Shown here: positions 8,744 through 17,040 of the stretch, piece by piece
Position numbering within the stretch: the stretch's first letter is position 1
Layout of the letters: every line of letters begins with the position of its first letter
Assembly (NCBI GenBank): GCA_035517615.1
Contig: DATIYM010000060.1
Span: forward strand, 1 to 64,000
DNA from: AG25 sp035517615
GTDB lineage: Bacteria > Gemmatimonadota > Gemmatimonadetes > Gemmatimonadales > GWC2-71-9
Length of the DNA stretch: 64,000 nt
Direction of reading: 5' to 3'
Notes under the pieces: generated by a model
What the model was told of the DNA's origin: nothing
Seen by the model: only the letters and a program-made list of their open reading frames with translations
The model's database searches: none
Made by a program: the position numbers and the translations under genes

Positions 8744-9964
8744 TCATTTCGGTACGCGCGGCGACGCGTCCGGTGGCTCGAGCGTCTCGTCCGGTTGCGC
8801 GTCGACGGGCGGCAGATACCGGGTGGTGCCGACGATCCGCCGTGCCGCCACCAAATGCTCCGCGAACCAGCGGCCGCGCTCACCATCGCTCAAGCCATCG
8901 TAGCGCACCCCGCCGCCGGTGGCCGTCGAGTGAATGATGCGCTCGTGGCCGGCGTAAATCGCGACGTGATCGATGTTCGAGCCATCGCTCGCGAAGAACA
9001 ACAGGTCGCCCGGCTGCGCGGACCCCATGCGGAGCGAAACCGCTTCGCCACGTTGCGCCATCTCCATGAGCGTACGCGGCAGCCGCACGCCTTCGCGGGC
9101 GAACACGTACTGCACGAATCCGGCGGCATCGAAGCCGCCGTACGGCGTGCTGCCGCCCGTGCGATACGGCACGTTGACGTAGCTCTCGGCCAGCTCGATG
9201 ATGCGCGCGGCGAAGTGCGCCGCCATTTCGTCCGAGACCGGAGGCGGCGGAGAGGGCGGCAGGCTGCGCGGCGCCATCGGTGGCGGTGGCAGCGACTTGG
9301 GCGCGCTCTCGTGATGACTGTGCGCGCCCCAGCTGACGGTCATGCCGAGCGTGTATTCGAGGTTCTCGCGCAGACCGGGCGCGTATGCCACGGAATTGTC
9401 GAGCGGGCGGCGATAGCGCGCTTCAGCCTGAAGGCCGAGGGCTCCGAACAACTCGTGGCGCGCGCCCACGCCGTAGCTCACGGTGGCCACGCTCGAATCG
9501 GCGCCGCCGTTGACGCGCACGCCATAGCCGCCGATGCCGGCGAACCCATAGGGCGAGAAACCGAGCAGCAGCGCCTTCAATGCGGGCACCGTGCGAAACG
9601 GCTCGAGCACCAGATCGGCGTTCGCGGACCAGGCGCCCACATTCAGGCTCCAGGGATCCGACATGTGGTTGCAACCGTACCGGCCGCAGTTCACGACCGG
9701 GGTCACACTGTTGTCGGGGGTGCCATTGTTGAAGTGAATGGCGCCGCCGAGCCGCATCCCGAGGATGCCGCCAAACTTGGCGAAGCTGATCCCTCCGAAC
9801 ACCGGGCTGCTCGAATCTTCTTTCCGTGCCGCGAATGCGGTGAACACCCACGGTTGGGACGAGCTCTGCGCGACAGCGGGAGAAGTGAATGACGTAAAGC
9901 CGAGAGCGACGGCGGCCAGGAAAGCACTCCGCCGGTATTCCCGTACCGAAATGTCGTGAGACAT
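8744..9964 (-). CDS. Outer-membrane barrel fused to a degenerate NlpC/P60 domain
   Basis: The start is the ATG at 9964 (MSHDISVREYRRS), giving a signal peptide cut after SPAVAQ. Residues about 33-220 look like a small 8-strand outer-membrane barrel (alternating strands such as YGVGARHELFGALGLQAEAR). A Pro-rich linker at about 227-250 leads to a C-terminal NlpC/P60 domain (YVNVPYRTGG, then GFDAAGFVQYVF, then LPRTLMEMAQRG, then QPGDLLFFA and DHVAIYAG). In active NlpC/P60 enzymes the first motif is DCSG with the catalytic Cys; here it is DAAG, so residue 280 is Ala. The His of DHV (about 333) is kept. It is probably a peptidoglycan-binding pseudoenzyme that links outer membrane and wall. Confidence 0.88.
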   Translation of the reverse strand: MSHDISVREYRRSAFLAAVALGFTSFTSPAVAQSSSQPWVFTAFAARKEDSSSPVFGGISFAKFGGILGMRLGGAIHFNNGTPDNSVTPVVNCGRYGCNHMSDPWSLNVGAWSANADLVLEPFRTVPALKALLLGFSPYGFAGIGGYGVRVNGGADSSVATVSYGVGARHELFGALGLQAEARYRRPLDNSVAYAPGLRENLEYTLGMTVSWGAHSHHESAPKSLPPPPMAPRSLPPSPPPPVSDEMAAHFAARIIELAESYVNVPYRTGGSTPYGGFDAAGFVQYVFAREGVRLPRTLMEMAQRGEAVSLRMGSAQPGDLLFFASDGSNIDHVAIYAGHERIIHSTATGGGVRYDGLSDGERGRWFAEHLVAARRIVGTTRYLPPVDAQPDETLEPPDASPRVPK

Positions 9965-10318
9965 GGGCGCTCCGAATCCAGAGGGACCTGCACGCGCTGC
10001 ACCGACTGGACACCGATCTTTGGGCCTACCCCATCGGCTTAATTCCCCTCGTGCTTTGATAATGCAGGTGATTTGAGCATCCGGCAATGTCCCCAAAACG
10101 CGGTGGTACGATTCCTGACCGTGTCTGTCCTTCGAGGATACCCGAAGCGTTCCCGGTTCGGACGTCTAGGCCATCGAATTGAGCTTGGGGGACTTAGGCG
10201 GTGCGGGTTGCGACGCGGATGTTACAAATTGTGGGTGCCGCTCGCCGTTGAAGCACAGGAAGCAAGCTTGCCCTCCTGTCTCTCTGAGGGTAAGAAGGTG
10301 CAGGGAGCGACGGCCGTC
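9965..10318. other. 354-bp intergenic region between divergent genes
   Basis: The region separates the barrel-NlpC gene (minus) from the DedA gene (plus). A plus-strand frame is open from 10073 into DedA, but its 82 residues are Arg/Gly-rich with no hydrophobic or family signal, so I do not extend the gene. An AGGGAG element ends 12 bases before the DedA ATG. I see no other structured element. Confidence 0.5.
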
Positions 10319-10975
10319 ATGTCCGGAGAAATCCACCATCTGATCGCCACCTACGGCTATTGGGCTGTAGGCGGGAGCATCACGCTCGAAAGCGCCGGTA
10401 TTCCCGTTCCTGCCGAGACGATTCTGATCGCCGCGGCGGTCACCGCCGGCACGACCCATCATCTCAACATCGGCGGCGTCATCACCGCCGCGGCGGCGGG
10501 CGCGTTCGTCGGGTGTATGGTGGGGTACTTGATCGGGCGGGAATTCGGATACCGGCTGCTGTTGCGTTACGGTCCGCGCTTCGGGATCAGCGAGCCGCGT
10601 ATCAAGCTGGGACAGTTCCTGTTTCTGCGTCACGGCGGCAAGGTCGTGTTCTTCGGCCGGTTCGTTTCCGTGCTCCGGACGCTCGCCGCCATGCTGGCCG
10701 GGATCAATGGCATGCCCTGGCGTCGGTTCCTGTTCTTCAACGCCGCCGGCGGGGTGGTGTGGGCCCTGCTGTACGGGCTCGGCGGCTACTATCTGGGGCG
10801 GGGCATGGCGCATCTCGACCGACCCATCGCCATCGCTCTCGGTGTCATCGCCCTGGCTGCGAGCCTGGGTGCGGGGCTGTTCATTCGCCGGCATGAGCCG
10901 GCCCTCGCGCGCGCGGCCGAGGCGGCGCTGCCCGGGCCGCTCGCCCCGTTCACCCCAACGAACCCGGAGGTGTAG
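10319..10975 (+). CDS. DedA family membrane protein
   Basis: This 218-residue polytopic protein is of the DedA/SNARE-associated (VTT-like) type. It has the early reentrant segment SAGIPVPAETILIAAA (matching the E..gipiPge..L...G pattern) and the second conserved block FLRHGGKVVFFGRFVSVLRT, including the FxGRFxxxxR motif that is the family signature. Late helices are at about 135-160 and 170-195. Family members act in membrane lipid or undecaprenyl-phosphate carrier handling and proton-motive-force maintenance. The exact substrate here cannot be told. Confidence 0.92.
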   Translation: MSGEIHHLIATYGYWAVGGSITLESAGIPVPAETILIAAAVTAGTTHHLNIGGVITAAAAGAFVGCMVGYLIGREFGYRLLLRYGPRFGISEPRIKLGQFLFLRHGGKVVFFGRFVSVLRTLAAMLAGINGMPWRRFLFFNAAGGVVWALLYGLGGYYLGRGMAHLDRPIAIALGVIALAASLGAGLFIRRHEPALARAAEAALPGPLAPFTPTNPEV

Positions 10976-11021
10976 AATCAGAGGTTGATGAATCGTGCAA
11001 CATCGGTAGGGAGGAGGCTCC

Positions 11022-11528
11022 ATGCGTTCGCTTTATCACGTCGTCATCATCGTATCGTCCGCTCTAGTGGCTTGCCAACCGCTCAGACCGCAGGTTTCGC
11101 TCGAGCCGGGCGTTTCGCTCAAATCGTATCATCTTGTAGCGGTGGGACCCGTTCAGGACCGTTCGGGATATCCGTTCCATTACCCGATCGGCGACACGTT
11201 ACATGTCAGGCTGAAAGATGCGTTGCAGCAAGACGGTGTGCCGCTCGTGTCGACCAGCTCCGATACAGCGGCTCCCATCTTGTTCGTGGTGAGCTCGCTC
11301 GATCGGTTCAAGAACGGGGCATTGAACGTGGCCCTGCCCAGCTCGCTCGGAACGTCGGAATGTGTGTTCTCGAGCCGGCTGCTCGACGGTCACTCGGGGC
11401 GGCGGCTGGGAGAGATCGTTTCTTCGGAAATCATCGACCCTGAGGACACACAACGCATCACGCCACAACAGCTGTTGACGACCTGCGCCCGCCTCACTGC
11501 GGACGAGCTCGAACGCAGGCTGAAATGA
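11022..11528 (+). CDS. Exported lipoprotein, first of a tandem pair
   Basis: This 168-residue protein has a signal peptide and lipobox SALVAC, so lipidation is at about Cys-18. The mature protein starts with the motif QVSLEPGVSLKSYHLVAVGP, then VQDRSG, and ends with ITPQQLLTTCARLTADELER. This YxxVaVgPV.dR.G start followed by an alpha/beta region resembles DUF4410-like envelope proteins, but the match is loose. A GGGAGGAGG site precedes the ATG. The final four bases (ATGA) overlap the start of the next gene, a clear paralogue, so the two are translationally coupled and probably act together. Confidence 0.8.
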   Translation: MRSLYHVVIIVSSALVACQPLRPQVSLEPGVSLKSYHLVAVGPVQDRSGYPFHYPIGDTLHVRLKDALQQDGVPLVSTSSDTAAPILFVVSSLDRFKNGALNVALPSSLGTSECVFSSRLLDGHSGRRLGEIVSSEIIDPEDTQRITPQQLLTTCARLTADELERRLK

Positions 11529-12031
11529 GGCGTTCGCTCAAGGCGGCGGGTGTGGTGGCTTTCGCCGCGGCGTGCTACACGCCCCTGCGTCCCCATGTCA
11601 CACTCCAACCCGGCTATTCGCTCAAGAACTATCAGGCGGTAGCCGTGGGGCCGGTCGAGAATCGCACCGGCAATTCCTTCAAATATGACATCGAGGATAC
11701 GCTGCGGACGCTGTTGATCTCGGCGTTTCACGAAGACAACGTGCCGGTTACCCGGATCAACAGCGATACCGCCGGCGTGCTCTATCTCGTCAGCTCGCTC
11801 GACGAGTTCCGTGGCGGGGGAGTGAGCGCGTCGCTGCCGATGGTGGCGGTCGGCTCGCCGAAGTGTGAAATGTCGAGCCGCATGACGGATGCCGCGACCG
11901 GTCAGGCGGTCGGCGAGATCAAGTCGAAGAATCTCGTCGATCAATCGACCACTTCCATCATGACGCCACGGCAGCTGCTCGCCAGCTGCGCCCGGATCAC
12001 GGCCGACGAACTGAAGCGACGCATGCAATGA
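11525..12031 (+). CDS. Exported lipoprotein, second of a tandem pair
   Basis: This is a paralogue of the preceding gene with the same length (168 residues). The matching segments are TLQPGYSLKNYQAVAVGPVE then NRTG at the start, YLVSSLDEF in the middle and TPRQLLASCARITADELKRR at the end. The signal peptide ends VAFAAAC, the lipobox. Two internal cysteines (PKCEMSS and ASCARI) are conserved in both copies and could form a disulfide. Start and stop overlap as ATGA with the upstream gene. Function is unknown. Confidence 0.8.
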   Translation: MRRSLKAAGVVAFAAACYTPLRPHVTLQPGYSLKNYQAVAVGPVENRTGNSFKYDIEDTLRTLLISAFHEDNVPVTRINSDTAGVLYLVSSLDEFRGGGVSASLPMVAVGSPKCEMSSRMTDAATGQAVGEIKSKNLVDQSTTSIMTPRQLLASCARITADELKRRMQ

Positions 12032-12058
12032 TCAATCATCAATGACCAATCGGGGACT

Positions 12059-12340
12059 ATGGACCAGACCTGTACGCATCTCGATCAGGTAAAGGATGTG
12101 AAGCCCCGCACGCCGAACGGCTGCGAGGAATGTTTGAAGATCGGTGGCCGCTGGGTGCATCTGCGGCTGTGCCTCTCGTGCGGGCACGTGGGCTGCTGCG
12201 ACAACTCGCCCAACAAGCACGCCACCAAGCACTTTCATCAGACCAAGCATCCCGTGATGCGCAGTTTCGAGAAGGGCGAAGACTGGGGCTGGTGCTACGT
12301 GGATGAGGTGTTTCTCGAGCCGGCGCCGCGCGCATCGTGA
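12059..12340 (+). CDS. UBP-type zinc-finger protein, 93 aa
   Basis: The whole protein is one zf-UBP (ZnF-UBP/BUZ) domain. Cys and His ligands are visible in order: CTHLDQV, NGCEECLKIGG, RLCLSCGHVGCCD and HATKHFHQTKHPVM. In eukaryotes this fold binds the free C-terminus of ubiquitin; bacterial copies occur in organisms without ubiquitin and their ligand is unknown. The C-terminal DWGWCYVDEVF strand completes the fold. The stop overlaps the GTG start of the next gene (GTGA), so the two are coupled. Confidence 0.93.
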   Translation: MDQTCTHLDQVKDVKPRTPNGCEECLKIGGRWVHLRLCLSCGHVGCCDNSPNKHATKHFHQTKHPVMRSFEKGEDWGWCYVDEVFLEPAPRAS

Positions 12341-13248
12341 CGTCTGCCTGGCCGGCCCTGCCGCTCGGCGAGTGGCAGGACACCTACGCCACGCTGCATC
12401 TCCTGACCCAGATCGTCGGCAAGACGCGGCTCGCGCTGGCGCCGCCGCAGAACCACTGGTGGCACGTCACGCTGTATCTCACGTCGCGCGGTCTCACCAC
12501 GTCGCCCATGCCGTACCGCGACCGCAACGTGGAAATCGAATTCGACTTCATCGATCAGCAGCTGGTAGGGCGCACGAGTGACGGACTCGTGCGCACCCTG
12601 CCACTCGTTGCCCAACCCGTTGCCGAGGTCTATCGCGCGTATCGCAAGCTGCTCGATGCGCTCGGCATCTCGGTGCACATCTGGACTCGGCCGCAGGAGT
12701 CGGCGGGGACGATCCCGTTCGAGCAGGATACTACGCACACGGCGTACGACGGCGCGGCCGCCGCTCGCTGCTGGCGCGTGCTTGCCGAGGCGGATCGGCT
12801 CCTCAAGCAATTCCGCGGACGATTCCTCGGCAAGAGCAGCCCCTCGCATTTCTGGTGGGGGTCGTTCGATCTCGCGTGCACGAGATTTTCGGGAGCGAAG
12901 GCGCCGCCGCACCCGGGCGGCATCCCCAATCTGTCCGATCGAGTGACGCGCGAGGCGTACTCGCATGCGTGCATCAGCGCGGGCTTCTGGCCCGGCAGCA
13001 TGGGGACGCCGGTCGCGGAACCCGCGTTCTACGCCTACGCCTACCCTGAGCCCGCTGGATGTGCCGAGGCACCGATCAGCCCGGGGACGGGCCGCTACGA
13101 TGTGAATTTCCGCGAGTGGATTCTGCCGTACGACGCCGCGCGTGCGACGCCCGATCCGCGTCAAACCGTTCTGGACTTTTTCGAGAGCACCTACGAAACG
13201 GCGGCGCGTCTGGCCCAATGGGACCGCGCGCTGGAGCGGTCCGCATAG
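12337..13248 (+). CDS. DUF5996 family protein
   Basis: This 303-residue soluble protein starts at a GTG at 12337 inside the stop of the zinc-finger gene. The N-terminal block (LPLGEWQDTYATLHLLTQIV, then QNHWWHVTLYLTSRGLTT) and the central KSSPSHFWWGSFDLACTRFS block are characteristic of DUF5996 proteins. It is rich in Trp and has many conserved His, and its length matches the family. No activity is known. Coupling to a zf-UBP protein may mean the two products work together. Confidence 0.88.
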   Translation: MTSAWPALPLGEWQDTYATLHLLTQIVGKTRLALAPPQNHWWHVTLYLTSRGLTTSPMPYRDRNVEIEFDFIDQQLVGRTSDGLVRTLPLVAQPVAEVYRAYRKLLDALGISVHIWTRPQESAGTIPFEQDTTHTAYDGAAAARCWRVLAEADRLLKQFRGRFLGKSSPSHFWWGSFDLACTRFSGAKAPPHPGGIPNLSDRVTREAYSHACISAGFWPGSMGTPVAEPAFYAYAYPEPAGCAEAPISPGTGRYDVNFREWILPYDAARATPDPRQTVLDFFESTYETAARLAQWDRALERSA

Positions 13249-13356
13249 CGCTCGTCGTTCTCCGGGGCACGACGCGCAACTGGAATACCATCCTTCGGAT
13301 TCAGGCGGCGCTGGGGGCTTAAGGAACCCACGAGCCACTACGGTTGTTTTGCGAGC

Positions 13357-14274
13357 ATGTCAATCAGACCAATCAAGAGCATCGTCGAGGCGCAGCCGAC
13401 GATCGAGGGCGCGGGGGTCAAGCTGCGGCGTGCGTTCGGTTTTGGAGACACGCGCGGGGGTGAATTCGATCCCTTCCTCCTGCTCGACGACTTTCGCAAC
13501 GACAATCCCCACGATTATCTCGCCGGATTCCCGTGGCATCCGCATCGTGGAATCGAGACCATTACCTACGTGCTGAACGGCACCGTGCAGCACGGCGACA
13601 GTCTCGGGAACGCGGGGGCGCTGGGGTCGGGCGACGTGCAGTGGATGACCGCCGGGTCGGGCATTCTGCACCAGGAAATGCCGCAGGGCGATGCCCAGGG
13701 GCGGATGCACGGCTTTCAGTTGTGGTCCAATCTGCCCAAGTCGCTGAAGATGACCGACCCGAGGTATCAGGACATTGCGTCGCGGGATATTCCGGAAATC
13801 GTGGATGACGACGGCACCCGCGTGCGCGTGATCTGCGGGTCGTTCTGGGGCAAGACGGGGCCGGTCGAAGGCGTGGCCTCCGATCCGCGCTATCTGGACA
13901 TCTTCGTTCCACCGGGCGTTCGGAAAACCTTGCCTGTCGAGTGGTCGCGGCATGCCTTCGCGTACGTATTCGAGGGCTCGGGCGATTTTCGCGACGCGTC
14001 CGGCCCGCGTCCTGTGTTGACGGAGCGGGTCGCCGCGGATGGCACGGGCAGCACCACGCGCGAGCTGACCGGCAACCGCTCGCTCATTCTGTTCGATCAG
14101 GGCGACGAGATCACGGTGCAGGCGGGCGAATCCGGGATCCGGTTCCTGCTCGTGTCGGGCAAGCCGCTGGAAGAGCCGGTGGCCTGGGCGGGCCCGATTG
14201 TGATGAACACGCGGGCCGAGCTCGAGCAGGCCTATCGTGAGCTGCGGAACGGCTCGTTCATCAAACACCGGTAG
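13357..14274 (+). CDS. Pirin family protein
   Basis: This is a bicupin protein of 305 residues. The N-terminal cupin carries the metal-binding set in FPWHPHRGIETITYVLNG, then VQHGDSLG, then AGSGILHQEMP, which gives the usual three His and one Glu for iron. The second cupin (about 180-285) includes FAYVFEGSGDF and GIRFLLVSGKPLEEPVAWAG, another family block. Pirins act as quercetinase-like dioxygenases or redox-sensing regulators; which one applies cannot be told from sequence. The gene ends three bases before the stop of the convergent TonB receptor gene. Confidence 0.93.
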   Translation: MSIRPIKSIVEAQPTIEGAGVKLRRAFGFGDTRGGEFDPFLLLDDFRNDNPHDYLAGFPWHPHRGIETITYVLNGTVQHGDSLGNAGALGSGDVQWMTAGSGILHQEMPQGDAQGRMHGFQLWSNLPKSLKMTDPRYQDIASRDIPEIVDDDGTRVRVICGSFWGKTGPVEGVASDPRYLDIFVPPGVRKTLPVEWSRHAFAYVFEGSGDFRDASGPRPVLTERVAADGTGSTTRELTGNRSLILFDQGDEITVQAGESGIRFLLVSGKPLEEPVAWAGPIVMNTRAELEQAYRELRNGSFIKHR

Positions 14275-14277
14275 CGC

Positions 14278-17040
14278 CTAGAAGACCAACTCCATCCCCA
14301 GCCTGAGCAGTCGTGGCGGGCCATAGTAGAGGAGCGGCGCGGTGTAGTCGCGCGCCGCCGCGAGATACAGAGGCATCAGCTCGGTCGGGCCCGCGACGTA
14401 GCCGTCATGATTGAGATCGGCCCAGGCACGGTAACGCGACGATTCGTAGGGAATGGGTTCGGGATGTGCCGCATACGCGCTCTGCGCCATGCTCTGGAGC
14501 GTCGCGTTCGAGGCGGTTGGCTCGCCGGTATCGCGCCGCACCGCAATCACATTCTGCCGATTCAACACATTGCGGGCATCGAGGTACACGCCCGCGCTGC
14601 GGTGCCCGAGATTGAATCGCTTTCGCAGCAACATGTCCAGGGTCCACTGCGCCGGCAGCCGCGCGCTGTTGGGCAGGCCGATCAGCGAGTCGCCCGTCGC
14701 ATTGGTGCGCGAGTACGGCAAGCCCGACGCGTAGCGAAAAATGACGGCACCCGTTGCACCGGCCCCGATCGCGCGAGCCACGCCGCGCCAGGTGTCGGGC
14801 GCGCGGCCCTGCGCCACGACCGTCAAGCTGTGACGCCGATCGTAATCCAGTGGGAATTCGACCTGCCCCCGTGGGATCGTGTCCTTCGTAATGGAATCGA
14901 CGACCACCGGGCGAATTTGAAAGGCATTGCTCGCGGTGGCCGTGGCCGATTGCAGGGTGTACGAAGCCCGCAGCCCCCAGGTGCCGCTGAACTCGTGCTC
15001 CACCAGTACTTCCGCGCCTTTTACCGTGCCAAAATCGGCGTTCCCGAATATCGACGAATCCGGATTGACGCCGAGCGGCACGGACGCGACGAGGCCCTCG
15101 ATGCGCCGCACGTAGACGTTGAACCGCAGCGCGAAGAGCGCGGTGGGGCGGCTCCGCACCGAGAACTGGTACTGCGTCGATGTCTCGAACCCGACATCCG
15201 GATTTCCCTGCCGGAAGTGGCCCGTCCTGGCGGTGTCATCGAACGCGGCATCCACGAGGTATTGAAAATCCGGCGCTTGATTGAACCGCCCCCAGCTCGC
15301 GATGAAGGTGGCGCCTTTGAGCGGCGCCGAGATCGCGAACCGTGGAGAAACGCCGCTGCGCGCGCCCAGCCGTCCGCCTTCGAGCAGCGCGCGTGGATCG
15401 AATTGATCGTATCTGAGTCCCAGCGTTGCCGCGATGTCACTGGCGCGGAGCTGCGCTTCGGCGTAGAGCGCGGCCATCACCGGCTTGAAATCCGATGCCA
15501 CGGCCGGCGGGACCGTATCACCAACAGGCAGGTAGCCGAGCGTGCGTGAGAATGTTTGCACGTGCTGCTGGACGAAGGCTCCGCCAAAGTAAAAATCGGA
15601 GTTGGGGCTCGTGCCGAGCTGCATATCGAGCTGCGCGCGCATTTCCTGAAACCGGTTCCACGCCACCTCGCCATTCGACCCGCCTCCCAGGAAGAACGCC
15701 GGCACGCCCCAGGGAGTCCGGTCGGAAAAGTCCGGTGTCGGAAGGCCGGGAACCGGCGCGCGTGCCGCGGCGGTGTCCTGGGCGCGAGCGATATCCTCAC
15801 CGACGATGTGCAGCCGCTTGCCGGTGAACCCGCCGAACGCGTACTGAATGGAATCGGTGCTCGTGCCGCGCAGGAATTCCCGATTGAAATAGCCCAGGTG
15901 GAGGTCGGCAAAGAACGGGTGCCTCGCTTCGGTGCCCGGGCGGTGCTGCCACTGTACGCCGGCCAGTGTGCCGGAAATGCGGCGCACGGGCGCGAATGCC
16001 GGGTCATACTTGTATTCCGGATCGTACAACAAGCGTTGCTCCACCGACCCGAGTCCCGTGAGACGCAGCGTCTCGCGCGAGCCGAATGGAACCGTCAGCT
16101 TGCCGCCGACGTCCGCGACTTCGCTGCTGTTGTGCGGCAAGAGCCAGGGCGACGAGTAGCGCGGGTCTCTCGGATCGGTCGGTGGCGGCGCCGCCACCGG
16201 CTCCGCATCGACGTTGCCGGTCGCGTCGATGACGCCGAGCGCGCGCGCGCCGTGTGGCAGCGGTCCGTCGGCCTCGACGACAAATCGATCGAGCCCATAG
16301 TCCCAGCCGGATGGCAGCGGCCGGTCGGTCTCGTACGCGGCTCGGCCGCCCCAGCGGTCGCCACCGTCTCGCGTCACCATGTTGATCATGCCCGAGACGG
16401 CCTGACCGTATCGCGCCGAGAAGCCATCGGTGACGAGTGCCACCTCTTCGAGCATGTCGACCGGCATACGCACGCCGAGTCCGCCGCTCGACGCATCGAG
16501 CTGATTCTTGACTCCAAGTCCGTCGATGATGAACGACTGCTCGCCGATGCGCCCGCCGCGGTAACTCTCGCCGACGGCGCCCGCCAGGAGCGACACGCTC
16601 TGCTCCACAGTCGACACGGGGAGCTGGCGCAGCTCATCACCCGCGATTCGCTGGGTGGTCGCTGTGGCGCGTGGATCGAGCACGACGTCGGGAGTCGCTT
16701 CAATTTTCACCGGCGCCACTTCGATCGCCTGCGGATTGAGGACGAAATCGACGGTCACGGCGCTCCAGCTCTGCACCAGCACGCTTTCCCGCACCGCGGC
16801 TTGAAACCCGATCGCACTGGCTCGCACCCGATGCCACCCGAGCCGCACTTCGCGAATCCGATACGCGCCCGCCGCGTCGGACAACGTCACCGCCACATTG
16901 CTGTCCACGCTGACGCGCGCCCCTTCGATCGCCGCGCCATTCACGTCCTTCACGTGGCCGCCGATCGCACCGGCGCTCTGTGCCGCCAGCGGACCGGCCA
17001 GGCCGCAGAGCATGACGGTGAACCGGGTTACATGCGTCAC
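14278..17040 (-). CDS. TonB-dependent receptor with N-terminal carboxypeptidase-regulatory-like domain
   Basis: A GTG start at 17040 overlaps the stop of the upstream gene (GTGA) and gives a clean signal peptide, MTHVTRFTVMLCGLAGPLAA. The first mature domain (about 25-105, GAIGGHVKDVNGAAIEGARV and so on) is a beta-sandwich of the CarboxypepD_reg-like type. The plug (about 120-235) includes IIDGLGVKNQLD and EEVALVTDGFSARYGQAVSG. The rest is a large 22-strand-type barrel ending in Phe (GMELVF). The total of 920 residues is normal for such SusC-like/oar-type receptors. Translational coupling to the propeller lipoprotein suggests that the pair takes up or senses one substrate, which is not identifiable. 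Confidence 0.9.
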   Translation of the reverse strand: MTHVTRFTVMLCGLAGPLAAQSAGAIGGHVKDVNGAAIEGARVSVDSNVAVTLSDAAGAYRIREVRLGWHRVRASAIGFQAAVRESVLVQSWSAVTVDFVLNPQAIEVAPVKIEATPDVVLDPRATATTQRIAGDELRQLPVSTVEQSVSLLAGAVGESYRGGRIGEQSFIIDGLGVKNQLDASSGGLGVRMPVDMLEEVALVTDGFSARYGQAVSGMINMVTRDGGDRWGGRAAYETDRPLPSGWDYGLDRFVVEADGPLPHGARALGVIDATGNVDAEPVAAPPPTDPRDPRYSSPWLLPHNSSEVADVGGKLTVPFGSRETLRLTGLGSVEQRLLYDPEYKYDPAFAPVRRISGTLAGVQWQHRPGTEARHPFFADLHLGYFNREFLRGTSTDSIQYAFGGFTGKRLHIVGEDIARAQDTAAARAPVPGLPTPDFSDRTPWGVPAFFLGGGSNGEVAWNRFQEMRAQLDMQLGTSPNSDFYFGGAFVQQHVQTFSRTLGYLPVGDTVPPAVASDFKPVMAALYAEAQLRASDIAATLGLRYDQFDPRALLEGGRLGARSGVSPRFAISAPLKGATFIASWGRFNQAPDFQYLVDAAFDDTARTGHFRQGNPDVGFETSTQYQFSVRSRPTALFALRFNVYVRRIEGLVASVPLGVNPDSSIFGNADFGTVKGAEVLVEHEFSGTWGLRASYTLQSATATASNAFQIRPVVVDSITKDTIPRGQVEFPLDYDRRHSLTVVAQGRAPDTWRGVARAIGAGATGAVIFRYASGLPYSRTNATGDSLIGLPNSARLPAQWTLDMLLRKRFNLGHRSAGVYLDARNVLNRQNVIAVRRDTGEPTASNATLQSMAQSAYAAHPEPIPYESSRYRAWADLNHDGYVAGPTELMPLYLAAARDYTAPLLYYGPPRLLRLGMELVF

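Noticed and set aside
10073..10318. N-terminal extension of DedA from an upstream ATG
   Set aside because: The added 82 residues are Arg/Gly-rich without helix or family similarity; the ATG at 10319 starts the conserved protein.
13246..13321. A 25-codon stretch (ALVVLRGTTRNWNTILRIQA) resembling the start of a histidine phosphatase (phosphoglycerate mutase family)
   Set aside because: The RHG motif is broken (RG without His), it is very short and has no start; similarity may be chance.
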